Part shown: in pieces, positions 48,820 to 57,860 of the stretch
Layout: each line of letters opens with the position of its first letter
Numbering within the stretch: position 1 is the stretch's first letter
NCBI GenBank assembly: GCA_031292385.1
Contig: JARLHE010000028.1
Span: forward strand, 1-64,000
DNA: 64,000 bases
From: Oligoflexia bacterium
GTDB taxonomy: Bacteria > Bdellovibrionota > UBA1018
Reading direction: 5' to 3'
The notes under the pieces: model-generated
The model's database searches: none
What the model saw: the letters and a program-made list of their open reading frames with translations, nothing else
Told to the model about the DNA's origin: nothing
Program-made: the position numbers and the translations under genes

Positions 48820-49839
48820 CTATCTCCAACTCCAAGAAAGAAGCTCAAGCTTCCCTTTGGGGCTTAGTGAGTATCGAGTGTCCTGCCCCAGCGGCAGCGC
48901 CGCGATTTCCGGACCGTGACCCACGGGCAAGCCAAAAGCGACGGGAATGCCGAGCTCGCGGCAAGGCTCGCCGAAAATCTCGTTCAAAGCGCGTTGGGTT
49001 TCGAGCTTGGGACGAAGAAGCTTGAGCTCTCGAGGGCGCGGGGTCGTGAGCATCCGGCGATAGTTCGCGGGTTTTGGAGCGTGAGCCAAGACTTGTCCCA
49101 CGGAGTCCTGACAGGCCAGAAAATTTCCGAGAAGCAGGGCTTTGACTCCCTTGAGTCCGCCGGCTTGAATGAATTGCCGGAACATCCGGTCCAACCGATA
49201 GAGCGGCTCATCGACATCTTCGAGAAAGAGCATCTTGCCGCGAAAATCGGCCGCATCCGGAGTACCAAGCAGCGAGCTGACGAGCGAGAGATTCCCCCCC
49301 ACGAGCGGAGCCCGAATCGCGGCACGCGGAGCTCTTCCATAAAACGCAAGCTGGGTTGCTTCCCAAGGTGGCTCCGAAGCGCTCCCCTTCCGCACGAACG
49401 AGACCAGCGAACGCCATTCGTCTTCCGTTTGGATCGAAAATTTTCTCATGCCGGGCATGGGCGCATGAAGCGTCGACCAGCCCCACTTCGTTCGGACGTA
49501 ATCCATCAAGGCGGTGGTATCGGAGTAGCCGACGAGGAGCTTACGCGGAGGAGCTCCCCGCTCCGTCGTGAGTTTTTTCAAAAGCGGCAGGAGCCGCGCG
49601 GCGCCGTAACCGCCACGGCAGGACCAGAGCACCGCAAACCGCGAATCATGCGCGAAAGCGAAGAATGCGCGCGCACGCTCTTCGTCCGTACCGGCCCAGA
49701 AAAGATGATGTTTTCGAACCTGCGGATGAACGACGGGCTGGAAGCCCGCCTCACGCAAAGATTCGAGACCGATCTTGAGCTCGATTTGCGGCACGCGCGA
49801 CGACGGCGCGACCATTCCAATTTTTTGACCGGTTTTCAT
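48820..49839 (-). CDS. ldcA: LD-carboxypeptidase (S66 family)
   Basis: A 339-residue peptidase of the LdcA/MccF family that trims the terminal D-Ala from tetrapeptide muropeptides. The nucleophile is S106 in LLVGYSDTTALMDYV, with WSCRGGYGAARLLP before it and the later DVDEPLYRLDRMFRQF block. The catalytic His/Glu region is near AFGLPVGHGPE. In recycling it acts in the cytoplasm; no signal peptide is seen. It overlaps the preceding small membrane protein by 4 bp. Confidence 0.92.
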   Translation of the reverse strand: MKTGQKIGMVAPSSRVPQIELKIGLESLREAGFQPVVHPQVRKHHLFWAGTDEERARAFFAFAHDSRFAVLWSCRGGYGAARLLPLLKKLTTERGAPPRKLLVGYSDTTALMDYVRTKWGWSTLHAPMPGMRKFSIQTEDEWRSLVSFVRKGSASEPPWEATQLAFYGRAPRAAIRAPLVGGNLSLVSSLLGTPDAADFRGKMLFLEDVDEPLYRLDRMFRQFIQAGGLKGVKALLLGNFLACQDSVGQVLAHAPKPANYRRMLTTPRPRELKLLRPKLETQRALNEIFGEPCRELGIPVAFGLPVGHGPEIAALPLGQDTRYSLSPKGKLELLSWSWR

Positions 49840-50072
49840 AACCGATAGGTGCCTGAATTCAGCGCCAGAACGCAGCCCAAAACCACCGACCAGCAGAAGG
49901 TCAGGCAGAGCATGATCATTCCGGTCACGCGAAGAGTCGAGCGAGCGCCCGCGGAGCGGACCGGCAGAACGATGTTCGGCACATCAAGCAGCGCCAAAGT
50001 GACCAGGATCATCGCGACCTCGATGAGGCCGGCGAAAAAAATTTGTCGAGTAAGGCCCAGGTATTCGGCCAA
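49836..50072 (-). CDS. small two-span membrane protein
   Basis: A 78-residue protein beginning at a TTG (50072) with AAGGAG eight bases upstream. Two hydrophobic segments are seen (FFAGLIEVAMILVTLALLDV and MIMLCLTFCWSVVLGCVLAL). No family is recognised. Its stop overlaps the ldcA start, and engB ends 33 bp on the other side, in the same direction, so it sits in an engB-small protein-ldcA order read as engB, end at 50105, then this gene. Confidence 0.7.
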   Translation of the reverse strand: MAEYLGLTRQIFFAGLIEVAMILVTLALLDVPNIVLPVRSAGARSTLRVTGMIMLCLTFCWSVVLGCVLALNSGTYRL

Positions 50073-50104
50073 GCTAAATCTCCTTCGTAAAATCGGCTAA
50101 AAAA

Positions 50105-50707
50105 TCAGCGGGACAGAAAAGCCGCCAGCTTCTTCAACCCATCCCCGCTCCGGCTCGAGACCCAATGGGCTCCTTCCGGATCGAATCCCAAATCCCGAAG
50201 CGCTTGGGAGGCTTCCCGCTTCCTCTGCGCCCGCTCGGACTGGCTTTTCAACTGATCGAACTTCGTAAATACGAAAGTAACCGGGATGCCTTCGAAACTC
50301 AAGAAACGGATCGCCTGCTCATCCAGCCGGGTCGGGCCATGGCGGGCGTCCAATAGAACCAAGGCCGCCTCGAGATTCTCGTCCGCGCGCAGGTAAGCGT
50401 TGATGAATTCCGCCCAGCGATCGCGTTCCGTTTGGGCGGTACGCGCGTAACCGTAGCCCGGCAAATCCGCGATGACTTTTTTCGCCTCTTTCCAAAGGTA
50501 AAAATGAATGCAGCGGGTCTTTCCGGGCTGATTACTGACTTGCGCGACCTTGCTCTCCAAAAGGGAATTGATCAACGAGCTTTTGCCCACGTTCGAACGC
50601 CCAACCATCGCGATCCGCGGCTGCGGCTGCCCTTTGAGATTTTTTCCCGAAAAAAGGCGCTCAAGATTTTCGATAGCCCCTACGGTGACGACGAACTGCC
50701 CGGACAT
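50105..50707 (-). CDS. engB: ribosome biogenesis GTPase EngB/YsxC
   Basis: A 200-residue TrmE-Era-EngA-type GTPase required for large-subunit assembly. G1 GRSNVGKSSLINSLL, G2/G3 GKTRCIHFYLW and DLPGYGYA, G4 FTKFDQLK, G5 VSSRSGDGLKK are all present. The initial residues (MSGQFVVTVGAIENLERLFS) are as usual for the family. It heads the leftward unit engB - small membrane protein - ldcA. Confidence 0.96.
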   Translation of the reverse strand: MSGQFVVTVGAIENLERLFSGKNLKGQPQPRIAMVGRSNVGKSSLINSLLESKVAQVSNQPGKTRCIHFYLWKEAKKVIADLPGYGYARTAQTERDRWAEFINAYLRADENLEAALVLLDARHGPTRLDEQAIRFLSFEGIPVTFVFTKFDQLKSQSERAQRKREASQALRDLGFDPEGAHWVSSRSGDGLKKLAAFLSR

Positions 50708-50855
50708 GAAAACTCCTCATCTTGCGAAACTCGAACTGAACCAGTTGGTTCAAATTTAAACCAACTCACGAACCCGCTCCAACCTCATCCTCGCATTTTC
50801 CCAAGAAAATCGCCCGATATTCGCACGGCATGGATGTTGCTTTCCGGCCCCGCAT

Positions 50856-52163
50856 ATGTGGCAATTAAAAATCGAAGATCCTTCCGGAGAAACCCGTTTT
50901 CTACCCCTTCGCGGCGAAATGACCGTCGGAAAAGGGGAAACCTGCGCGATCCCGCTTCGCGACCCGGTCGCCCCGCGCGAGGCTGCGCTTCTTTGGCCCA
51001 GCCCAAATACGGGAGATAACTCCCTCCGAAAATCTCTTTCGCCTTTCTGGATTCGAATTCCGGAAGGCTCGCCTTCCTGCCTTTTGGGCGATCTTTCGGT
51101 GCGCGAAGCCCAATTACCGGCCGGACTCCCCATCAAGATCGGGGAAACCCGCATCACCGTCCAAGCCGCCGACCACGAACTGAAACAGCCATCGCAGCCC
51201 TCCTCGGTCAGAAATTGGTCGACCCGCTCGGAAAGCGGCACGCGCTTGCTCTGGATGGCCAAAAAAGCGGCCGCAACCCCGCTTTCGCTCTATCTGGCGG
51301 GCGAAACCGGCACCGGCAAAGAAGTTCTGGCCCACTTGCTCCATGCCTGGAGCGAGCGCGCCTCCGGTCCCTTCGTGCCCCTCCATTGTGGAGCGCTCGC
51401 CCTTTCCTTGGCCGAAAGCGAGCTATTCGGGCACGTCAAAGGGGCGTTCACCGGCGCCATTCATCAGCGCCCCGGAGCGCTGATGCAAGCCCATAACGGC
51501 ACCCTGTTTTTGGACGAAGTGGGCGATCTTCCGATGGACATCCAGGTCAAGCTTCTTCGTTTTCTCGAAAACGGCGAAATCCGTCCCGTCGGGGCCGATC
51601 ACGTTTCGCGCGCGGACGTCCGGATTTTATGCGCCACTCACCATCCACTCGAACAGCTGGTGGCGGAAGGCAAATTCCGGCGCGACCTGTACTACCGCCT
51701 GGCATCGGTGACCCTGGCGATCCCTCCGCTTCGAACCCGTCCCGAAGACATCGAAATGCTCGCGCTGAAATTCGCGTCCGAGCTCGGGCGAGGGCTATCG
51801 CCTCGCGCGATGCTGCGCTTGAAAGCCCATGCCTGGCCAGGCAATGTCCGCGAGCTGCGGCACGCGGTCGAAAGAGCGAGCGGGTTAGCCAGCCCGTTCG
51901 AGCCGATCTTGTCCGAGGAAGCTTTCGATTTCCTGCTCACCCCGAACAACGTCGCCGCGACTCCTTCCTTGGAACTGGGAGCGCCGATCCTGAGTCTTCA
52001 CGAGATGGAGCGCGTATTGATTTTGAAAGCGTTGCGCCTCTCGCACGGCAACCGCGGCGCGGCCGCGAAAATCCTGGGCGTGGCGCGAAGCACGCTCTTT
52101 GAAATGATCAAGCGGCACAAGATCGTCGGACCCAAGAACATGGAACCGTATTTGGACAGCTAA
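50856..52163 (+). CDS. FHA-domain sigma-54-dependent transcriptional activator
   Basis: A 435-residue regulator. An N-terminal FHA-like domain (about 1-105) replaces the usual response-regulator receiver. The AAA+ domain follows with Walker A GETGTGKE (149-156), the sigma-54-contacting GAFTGA loop (196-201), Walker B FLDE (218-221) and the arginine-finger region FRRDLYYRLASV. A Fis-type HTH (AAKILGVARSTLFEMIKRHK) ends it. Phosphothreonine recognition by FHA suggests control by a Ser/Thr kinase, as in myxobacterial Nla/EBP proteins. Targets are unknown. Confidence 0.92.
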   Translation: MWQLKIEDPSGETRFLPLRGEMTVGKGETCAIPLRDPVAPREAALLWPSPNTGDNSLRKSLSPFWIRIPEGSPSCLLGDLSVREAQLPAGLPIKIGETRITVQAADHELKQPSQPSSVRNWSTRSESGTRLLWMAKKAAATPLSLYLAGETGTGKEVLAHLLHAWSERASGPFVPLHCGALALSLAESELFGHVKGAFTGAIHQRPGALMQAHNGTLFLDEVGDLPMDIQVKLLRFLENGEIRPVGADHVSRADVRILCATHHPLEQLVAEGKFRRDLYYRLASVTLAIPPLRTRPEDIEMLALKFASELGRGLSPRAMLRLKAHAWPGNVRELRHAVERASGLASPFEPILSEEAFDFLLTPNNVAATPSLELGAPILSLHEMERVLILKALRLSHGNRGAAAKILGVARSTLFEMIKRHKIVGPKNMEPYLDS

Positions 52164-52164
52164 G

Positions 52165-52929
52165 CTATCGGATCGTCAGATCGGAGATGAAGACTTCCTC
52201 GAGCCGGCCCTTCGGATATTCGCCGTAAATCCAACGATTCAACCGATCGTGGATCTTCTTCTTCAGGCGATACTTGCCCAGAGGCGTGAGCAGCTCCTCG
52301 CGCTGCAAGCCGACGAGCAGGCTTGATATCTCGCTTCTCACCTGCGCCTGCCGCGCATCGAGGAACTCCCGGGTTTCCCGGTCGTTGCATCGCGCTCCGA
52401 AACCGATATCCACGCGGTTCTTTATGTTCGAGTCCGGACTCGAGGGCGCGGGATAGACCTCCACCGTGTAAAAACCCAAATCAACCCAGCGCAACCTGTC
52501 TTTGGCGTATTCGGCATCCCTCGAAAGCATTTGTTCGCGATAGAGAAGAGCACGGGCGCGACGGTGAGACTCCTCGCGCGCCACCCGCAAGCGCACGGAT
52601 ATCCGATGCACGGCCGTCGCCGAAACGACCACCGCGCCGATGGCGCTGCAAAAAAACAGGATCGCCATTCGGCGGCTTCCGGAATTCCGGGAAACCAAGG
52701 CCGCCAAAAGCTCGCGCAGGGTGCGCTCGAAAAAAGAACATTGAGCCGGATCTTTTTTAGCGGCGATTTTAGACGAAACCTTTGAGAACACGGCTCCAAG
52801 GGGACCTGCGATTTTACTGACCAGACTAGCTTGATGGACGGATTCGGGCGCCGCTTCGGAGTGATGGCTGTCCGCGGCAGGATCCTTGCCTATGGACGAA
52901 GCTGAGGGTGGGGTTTCGGTTTCAGACAC
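52165..52929 (-). CDS. FliL-like single-span membrane protein
   Basis: A 254-residue protein: a Ser/Ala-rich cytoplasmic N-terminus of about 85 residues, one transmembrane helix (ILFFCSAIGAVVVSATAVHR), and a periplasmic domain ending DARQAQVRSEISSLLVGLQR, LTPLGKYRLKKKIHDRLNRW and LEEVFISDLTI. The C-terminal block has the FliL pattern (regularly spaced helix, then G-x-V-x-x-V-F-I-x-x-L). The rest of the flagellar operon is not nearby. A motor-associated or stomatin-like role is inferred from the fold only. Its stop is one base after the convergent activator gene. Confidence 0.7.
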   Translation of the reverse strand: MSETETPPSASSIGKDPAADSHHSEAAPESVHQASLVSKIAGPLGAVFSKVSSKIAAKKDPAQCSFFERTLRELLAALVSRNSGSRRMAILFFCSAIGAVVVSATAVHRISVRLRVAREESHRRARALLYREQMLSRDAEYAKDRLRWVDLGFYTVEVYPAPSSPDSNIKNRVDIGFGARCNDRETREFLDARQAQVRSEISSLLVGLQREELLTPLGKYRLKKKIHDRLNRWIYGEYPKGRLEEVFISDLTIR

Positions 52930-52997
52930 TGAGTTTGATTTTATGCATCGCGCTTCAAAACCTCAACTTTTTGGCAAAAGGGCCGATCTGAGGGATG

Positions 52998-53426
52998 ATG
53001 AAAAAGATTTTCAGCTCCTCGATCGGCTTAATTTTGACGGCCTCCGCCCTGAACGGTTGTGCATTGCTCCTACCCAAGCATGAAGAGGTGGACCCGGTCG
53101 CCCAGGCAGCGCTGGGATTACGCCCCGTGGCCGCAGGCCGTGCCCCTGCAAGCGAAGGTACGGACTCCCCAGAAGGCCCAGAAGGTACGGCCTCCCTTCA
53201 AAGGGAACGGCCGGCACCAAGTTTTAATCGTCTGACCCTCGGAATGACCATGCCTCGCGTCCTGGAGCTTTGGGGCAAGCCGACCGACGTGAAAGCCGCC
53301 GGTGATTCGAATGACGGCAACGAGCGCTGGGTCTATTCAGAAGGGGTTGCCGGGCTTTACGGCCTGGGAAGTAACCGAGTCGTCTACTTCGAACAAGGCC
53401 GGGTCGCCGGCTGGGAATCCCACTAG
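52998..53426 (+). CDS. BamE/SmpA-fold lipoprotein, unknown function
   Basis: A 142-residue lipoprotein (ATG at 52998 preferred, one codon after an alternative at 52995; GAGGG upstream). Lipobox SALNGC (about Cys20), an acidic/Gly linker, then a domain reading RLTLGMTMPRVLELWGKPTD, NERWVYSEGVAGLYGLG, RVVYFEQGRVAGWES. The G-M-t-x-x-x-v-x-x-x-W-G-x-P pattern is that of the SmpA/OmlA (BamE-like) fold. It begins 68 bp from the divergent FliL-like gene. Assignment to the fold is moderately firm; true BamE function is not claimed. Confidence 0.75.
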   Translation: MKKIFSSSIGLILTASALNGCALLLPKHEEVDPVAQAALGLRPVAAGRAPASEGTDSPEGPEGTASLQRERPAPSFNRLTLGMTMPRVLELWGKPTDVKAAGDSNDGNERWVYSEGVAGLYGLGSNRVVYFEQGRVAGWESH

Positions 53427-53484
53427 GGAATTTGAAGGGCATGCTTATCCGTGGTAGCGTCACTCGCTCAGGATAAGGATAACT

Positions 53485-54561
53485 ATGGACGCCTTTTACG
53501 ATTTCGAAAAACCGATCGCTAACCTTGAAAAAAAGCTCCAGGATCTTCATGAGCTAGCCAAGCAAGAAGGCGTTGACTTTGGCAAGGAAATCACTGTTTT
53601 AGAAAAGAAACTGGCGAAAATGCTCGAAGAAACTTACGAGAAGCTGACCCCTTGGCAAAAAGTCCAATTATCACGTCATCCGAGCCGGCCGCATTCGCGC
53701 GACTATATTGATCTCCTCTTTCCGGATTTCATGGAATTACATGGCGACCGGGCCTTTAGCGATGACCAAGCGCTTTTAGGCGGGATCGCAAGCTGGCCGC
53801 CGGCGATGCCCGGCGCACCGAGTGGGGAGATGCCTCAATCGACGTCCTCCGTCCTGATTTTGGGCCATCAAAAGGGACGTAATACGAAGCAAAAGATGGA
53901 GCGAAACTTCGGTATGGCCCGCCCGGAAGGCTACCGCAAAGGCATGCGCCTGATGGAGTTGGCCGAACGCTCGAAAATGCCGGTGATCACGCTGATCGAC
54001 ACGCCGGGCGCCTATCCTGGGATCGATGCCGAAGAGCGCGGCCAATCGGCCGCGATCGCCGAAAGCATCGAGTTGATGTTCAAGCTGAACGTTCCCGTCG
54101 CATCCATCGTCATCGGCGAAGGAGGATCGGGCGGCGCGCTCGCGATCGGCATCGCCAATCTCGTGCTCATGCAGGAGTATAGCTATTACTCGGTGATCGC
54201 TCCGGAAAGCTGCGCGGCGATTCTATGGAGCGATTCGAGCCTCGCGGAGCGAGCGAGCGAAAAACTGAAAATGAGCCCGAGCGACCTGCTTCGGCTGGGC
54301 GTAATCGACGCGATCGTCAAGGAACCCAAAGGCGGCGCGCACCGCGACCTGAACCAGGCCGCGCTTCTGATGAGAGAAGCCTTGATGAAGCATTTCTCCC
54401 CTCTCGTTGCCGCCCATACAGGAGCGATGACGGAAACCGGCGGCAAGGGCAAAGCGAAAGCGCCGAAATCGTTCTCCGCCGATCGCATCGCCAAATTCCG
54501 CGTGATGGGCGAACACGCATTAGCCCATGCGCCGATTTCAAACTCCGGATCGGGAGCCTAA
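53485..54561 (+). CDS. accA: acetyl-CoA carboxylase carboxyltransferase subunit alpha
   Basis: A 358-residue carboxyltransferase alpha chain for malonyl-CoA synthesis. N-terminal helical part LEKKLQDLHELAKQEGVDFG, then FMELHGDRAFSDDQALLGGI, MARPEGYRKGMRLMELAERS, LIDTPGAYPGIDAEERGQSA and the oxyanion block VIGEGGSGGALAIGIANLVL. Slightly longer than E. coli AccA because of a Pro/Gly-rich insert (SWPPAMPGAPSGEMPQS). GGATAACT precedes the ATG. gmk starts 7 bp after its stop. Confidence 0.96.
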   Translation: MDAFYDFEKPIANLEKKLQDLHELAKQEGVDFGKEITVLEKKLAKMLEETYEKLTPWQKVQLSRHPSRPHSRDYIDLLFPDFMELHGDRAFSDDQALLGGIASWPPAMPGAPSGEMPQSTSSVLILGHQKGRNTKQKMERNFGMARPEGYRKGMRLMELAERSKMPVITLIDTPGAYPGIDAEERGQSAAIAESIELMFKLNVPVASIVIGEGGSGGALAIGIANLVLMQEYSYYSVIAPESCAAILWSDSSLAERASEKLKMSPSDLLRLGVIDAIVKEPKGGAHRDLNQAALLMREALMKHFSPLVAAHTGAMTETGGKGKAKAPKSFSADRIAKFRVMGEHALAHAPISNSGSGA

Positions 54562-54568
54562 AAGACGC

Positions 54569-55132
54569 GTGAAAAAGCCGAAACTCATCGTCATCTCCGC
54601 CCCTTCCGGCACCGGCAAAACGACCCTCTGCGCTCGCCTGCTCAAGGATCTGTCTTCCATGCTCACGCTGTCGATCTCCTCGACCACTCGCCCGCCGCGA
54701 GGAAAAGAGCAACACGGCATCGAGTATTTCTTCCTGTCGACCCAGGACTTCGAGGTCGCCATCCAGCGAGGGCACTTCGCCGAGCACGCCCGGGTGCACG
54801 ATAATTATTACGGGACCTCGAGGGACGCGATCGAATCCAACTGGAAACAGGGCAAATCGGTCCTGCTCGACATCGACGTTCAAGGCGCGGCCAGTTTGAA
54901 AAAGGCCTACCCCGACGAGACCGTCCGAATTTTCATCGCGCCCCCGAGCCTGGAAGCTTTGGAGCAAAGACTGCGCAAGCGCGGAACCGACCCGGAAGAG
55001 ACGATTCAAAAGCGGCTCAAAAACGCGGAAAAAGAGATGAGCCACATGAAGCGCTTCGACTACGTCATCGTGAACGACGACCTGGAGCGCGCCTACCGGC
55101 AGCTGCGGGACATCGTCGCACAGGAAATCTGA
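54569..55132 (+). CDS. gmk: guanylate kinase
   Basis: A 187-residue GMP kinase starting at a GTG (54569), seven bases after accA; longer frames would overlap accA. The P-loop is ISAPSGTGKTTLCARLL, followed by SISSTTRPPRGKEQHGIEYF for GMP binding, YYGTSRDAIESNWKQGKSVL, LDIDVQGAASLKKAYPDE and the lid RLRKRGTDPEETIQKRL. It is followed by spoT five bases downstream; the rpoZ gene usually found between them in proteobacteria is absent. Confidence 0.95.
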   Translation: MKKPKLIVISAPSGTGKTTLCARLLKDLSSMLTLSISSTTRPPRGKEQHGIEYFFLSTQDFEVAIQRGHFAEHARVHDNYYGTSRDAIESNWKQGKSVLLDIDVQGAASLKKAYPDETVRIFIAPPSLEALEQRLRKRGTDPEETIQKRLKNAEKEMSHMKRFDYVIVNDDLERAYRQLRDIVAQEI

Positions 55133-55137
55133 ACCGA

Positions 55138-57324
55138 ATGGCCAAACCCCAGCACGCGACGCTTGAAAGCATCTGCAACACGATCGCAAGCTATTACCCG
55201 GAAGCGAAGCTCGACCTCGTCAAAAAAGCTTACGCGTTCGCGGACGAGGCTCACCGCGGCCAGCTGCGCTCGAGCGGCGAGCCGTACATGATCCATCCGG
55301 CGGATGTCGCGCAGACCTTGGCGGATCTGCGCCTGGACCTTTCGAGCATCGTCACCGGGCTTCTGCACGACACGGTCGAAGACACGCACGCCACGCTGGA
55401 GCAAATCGAAAAGGAGTTCGGCAAGGACATCGCCGAGCTGGTTGACGGCGTAACCAAGCTTTCGCAGATCGCCTTCAAGACGTCGGAGGAGAAGCAGGCG
55501 GAGAATTTCCGCAAGATGATCCTCGCGATGGCGAAAGACATCCGCGTCATCCTCGTCAAGCTCTCGGACCGGCTCAACAATATGCGCACGCTCGAGCATC
55601 TTGCGCCGGCCAAGCAGCAGGCGATCGCGCAGGAGACGCTCGATATTTACGCCCCGATCGCGAACCGGCTCGGGATCGGCTGGCTGAAGATGGAGCTCGA
55701 GGACTTGTGCCTGCGCTACCTCCATCCGGACATCTATTACAAGCTCCGCACCCAGGTCGCAAAGACCAAGAAAGAGCGCGAAAAATACATCGACGACGTT
55801 TCCCAGATCCTGCTCGAAGAGCTCGAAAAATACGACGTCCGCGCCCAGGTCGTGGGACGCGCCAAGCACTTCTATTCCATCTACAAAAAGATGGACCGGC
55901 GCAGCTCCGATTTCGACCAGATCTTCGATCTGATCGCCTTCCGGATCATCGTCGACAACATCACCGAGTGCTACAAGGCGCTGGGCGTGATCCACGCGGT
56001 TTACAAGCCCGTTCCCGGACGCTTCAAGGATTACATCGCGATTCCCAAGGCCAACGGCTACCAATCCCTGCATACGACGGTGATCGGGCCGAACGGCGAA
56101 CGGATCGAAATCCAGATCCGCACGCAGGAAATGAATCAGGTCGCCCAGGGCGGCATCGCCGCGCACTGGAAATACAAAGAGGGACGCTTCGATTCACGCG
56201 CGAACGAGAACGTGGCGTGGGTCAATCGCCTGCTGGAATGGCACAAGGACCTCTCGGATCCCAACGAGTTCCTGGAAACGGTGAAGATCGATCTCTTTGC
56301 CGAGGACGTTTTCGTGTTCACTCCGACCGGCGAGGTGAAGCAGCTTTCGCACGGGGCGACGCCCCTTGATTTCGCGTACGCCGTGCATACGGACGTCGGC
56401 AATAAATGCGTAGGCGCAAAGCTCAACGGCAAGATCGTCCCGCTGAAGCATCGGCTCAAATCAGGCGACACGGTCGAGATCATCACCTCGCCGACCCAGA
56501 CCCCGTCGAAAGACTGGCTTAAGATCGTCAAAAGCTCGCGCGCGAAGGCGAAAATCCGCGCCTATATCAAGACTCAGGAACGGGAGCGCGCGGATACGCT
56601 GGGCCGCGAGATCCTCGACAAAGCCCTTAGGCCCTATAGCCTGACCCTGGCGAAAATGGAGAAAGGCTCCGAGCTTCTGAAAGCCGCCAACACTCTTCGC
56701 GTCAAAGGCCTCGAGGAGCTTTTTATTCTGGTCGGCTACGGCCGCATCACGATGGACACGCTCATTCCGCTGCTGATCCCGAAAGAAGCGCTCGAACGCA
56801 AGATCGAATCCGCGAAAGCCGAGGACGAAAGCTTTCTCAAGCGCGTTTTCAAGGCCGCCGCCAAGAGGAGCGAATCCAAGAACGCGATCAAAGTGGCGGA
56901 GCTCGAGGATGTGCTGATCCGTTTCGGCCGCTGCTGCAATCCCCTTCCCGGCGACAGCATCATCGGCTTCATCACGCGCGGACGCGGGGTGACGGTCCAC
57001 ACCGCGACCTGCACCAAAGCGCTCGACAACGACCCGGAACGCCGCGTGGACGTGCGCTGGAACGTGGCCGACAAGGGCTCGATCAAACGCCACGTCAAGA
57101 TCAAGGTTCTGTCGCTGGATCAGCCCGGGCTTCTGGCCTTGATGTCGCAAACGATCAGCAGCTGCGGGGTCAATATCGCGTCGGCCAATATCCGCACGAC
57201 GAAGGATAAAAAGGCGATCGCGCAATTCGACGTGGAAGTGGGCGATTTAACCCAACTCCAAAAGATCGTCAGCGCGCTTGAAAGCAAAAAAGGAGTGATT
57301 ACGGTCGAACGTATCCGGTCTTAG
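55138..57324 (+). CDS. spoT: bifunctional (p)ppGpp synthetase/hydrolase
   Basis: A 728-residue long-type RelA/SpoT homologue. Hydrolase HD domain intact (AHRGQLRSSGEPYMIHP, GLLHDTVEDTHATLEQIEK). Synthetase domain with GRAKHFYSIYKKMDRRS, FDLIAFRIIVDNITECY and IAIPKANGYQSLHTTVIGP. Then TGS (VFVFTPTGEVKQL), the conserved-Cys region FGRCCNPLPGDSIIGF, and a C-terminal ACT domain. Both catalytic halves look functional, so one enzyme likely serves both roles here. It overlaps the convergent gene at its end by four bases. Confidence 0.96.
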   Translation: MAKPQHATLESICNTIASYYPEAKLDLVKKAYAFADEAHRGQLRSSGEPYMIHPADVAQTLADLRLDLSSIVTGLLHDTVEDTHATLEQIEKEFGKDIAELVDGVTKLSQIAFKTSEEKQAENFRKMILAMAKDIRVILVKLSDRLNNMRTLEHLAPAKQQAIAQETLDIYAPIANRLGIGWLKMELEDLCLRYLHPDIYYKLRTQVAKTKKEREKYIDDVSQILLEELEKYDVRAQVVGRAKHFYSIYKKMDRRSSDFDQIFDLIAFRIIVDNITECYKALGVIHAVYKPVPGRFKDYIAIPKANGYQSLHTTVIGPNGERIEIQIRTQEMNQVAQGGIAAHWKYKEGRFDSRANENVAWVNRLLEWHKDLSDPNEFLETVKIDLFAEDVFVFTPTGEVKQLSHGATPLDFAYAVHTDVGNKCVGAKLNGKIVPLKHRLKSGDTVEIITSPTQTPSKDWLKIVKSSRAKAKIRAYIKTQERERADTLGREILDKALRPYSLTLAKMEKGSELLKAANTLRVKGLEELFILVGYGRITMDTLIPLLIPKEALERKIESAKAEDESFLKRVFKAAAKRSESKNAIKVAELEDVLIRFGRCCNPLPGDSIIGFITRGRGVTVHTATCTKALDNDPERRVDVRWNVADKGSIKRHVKIKVLSLDQPGLLALMSQTISSCGVNIASANIRTTKDKKAIAQFDVEVGDLTQLQKIVSALESKKGVITVERIRS

Positions 57325-57860
57325 GAACTCGGCCAGAGATATACCGGCGGGCGATCGCCATGGGATAGGATTTCCTTGAACTCCTTGAGATGCGACTGCT
57401 GGTCGCTTTTGACGGAATCAATGCGGGCGTTTTGCGCCGCCGATCGGCGCTGACGCTCTTCGCTGCCCATCTGAAGAAAAATTTTTTCGCGGTCTTTATA
57501 ATCGGCGATATAGGCGCGTTTTTCTTCGCGCTTGAGGTCGGAATGATCGCGGAAGTATTTATGGCGAGCGTCCTTTTCCTTGGTAACCCACGCGCGGTAG
57601 CGCGAATTAAATGAGACGTCGTAGGCCTTCATTTCCGCCTGATTGGCCCGCTTCAACTTTTGCAGCTCAGCGGCCTGCGCCTTCTGAAAATCGGCCAGAA
57701 GCCGATTGCATTCGGCGGCGGATAACCCGTGCTCCTTAACGGAAGAAGCGGGCGCGGGCGAAGCTCCGACTTTCGGCGAAAAAACAGGAACCGCGTCGTC
57801 CGCACTCCCGTGCAGGCTAAGCAAAAGAAAAATAAAGCAAAGGACGTGTCTCGGTTTCAT
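57321..57860 (-). CDS. exported coiled-coil protein, last gene of tgt-sec-recJ unit
   Basis: A 179-residue protein with a signal peptide (MKPRHVLCFIFLLLSLHGSA). The mature part is mostly one long charged helix (RLLADFQKAQAAELQKLKRA, KDARHKYFRDHSDLKREEKR, SEERQRRSAAQNARIDSVKS) ending PPVYLWPSS. No family is recognised. Its ATG overlaps the recJ stop (ATGA), so it is translated with the operon. It overlaps the convergent spoT end by four bases. Confidence 0.7.
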   Translation of the reverse strand: MKPRHVLCFIFLLLSLHGSADDAVPVFSPKVGASPAPASSVKEHGLSAAECNRLLADFQKAQAAELQKLKRANQAEMKAYDVSFNSRYRAWVTKEKDARHKYFRDHSDLKREEKRAYIADYKDREKIFLQMGSEERQRRSAAQNARIDSVKSDQQSHLKEFKEILSHGDRPPVYLWPSS

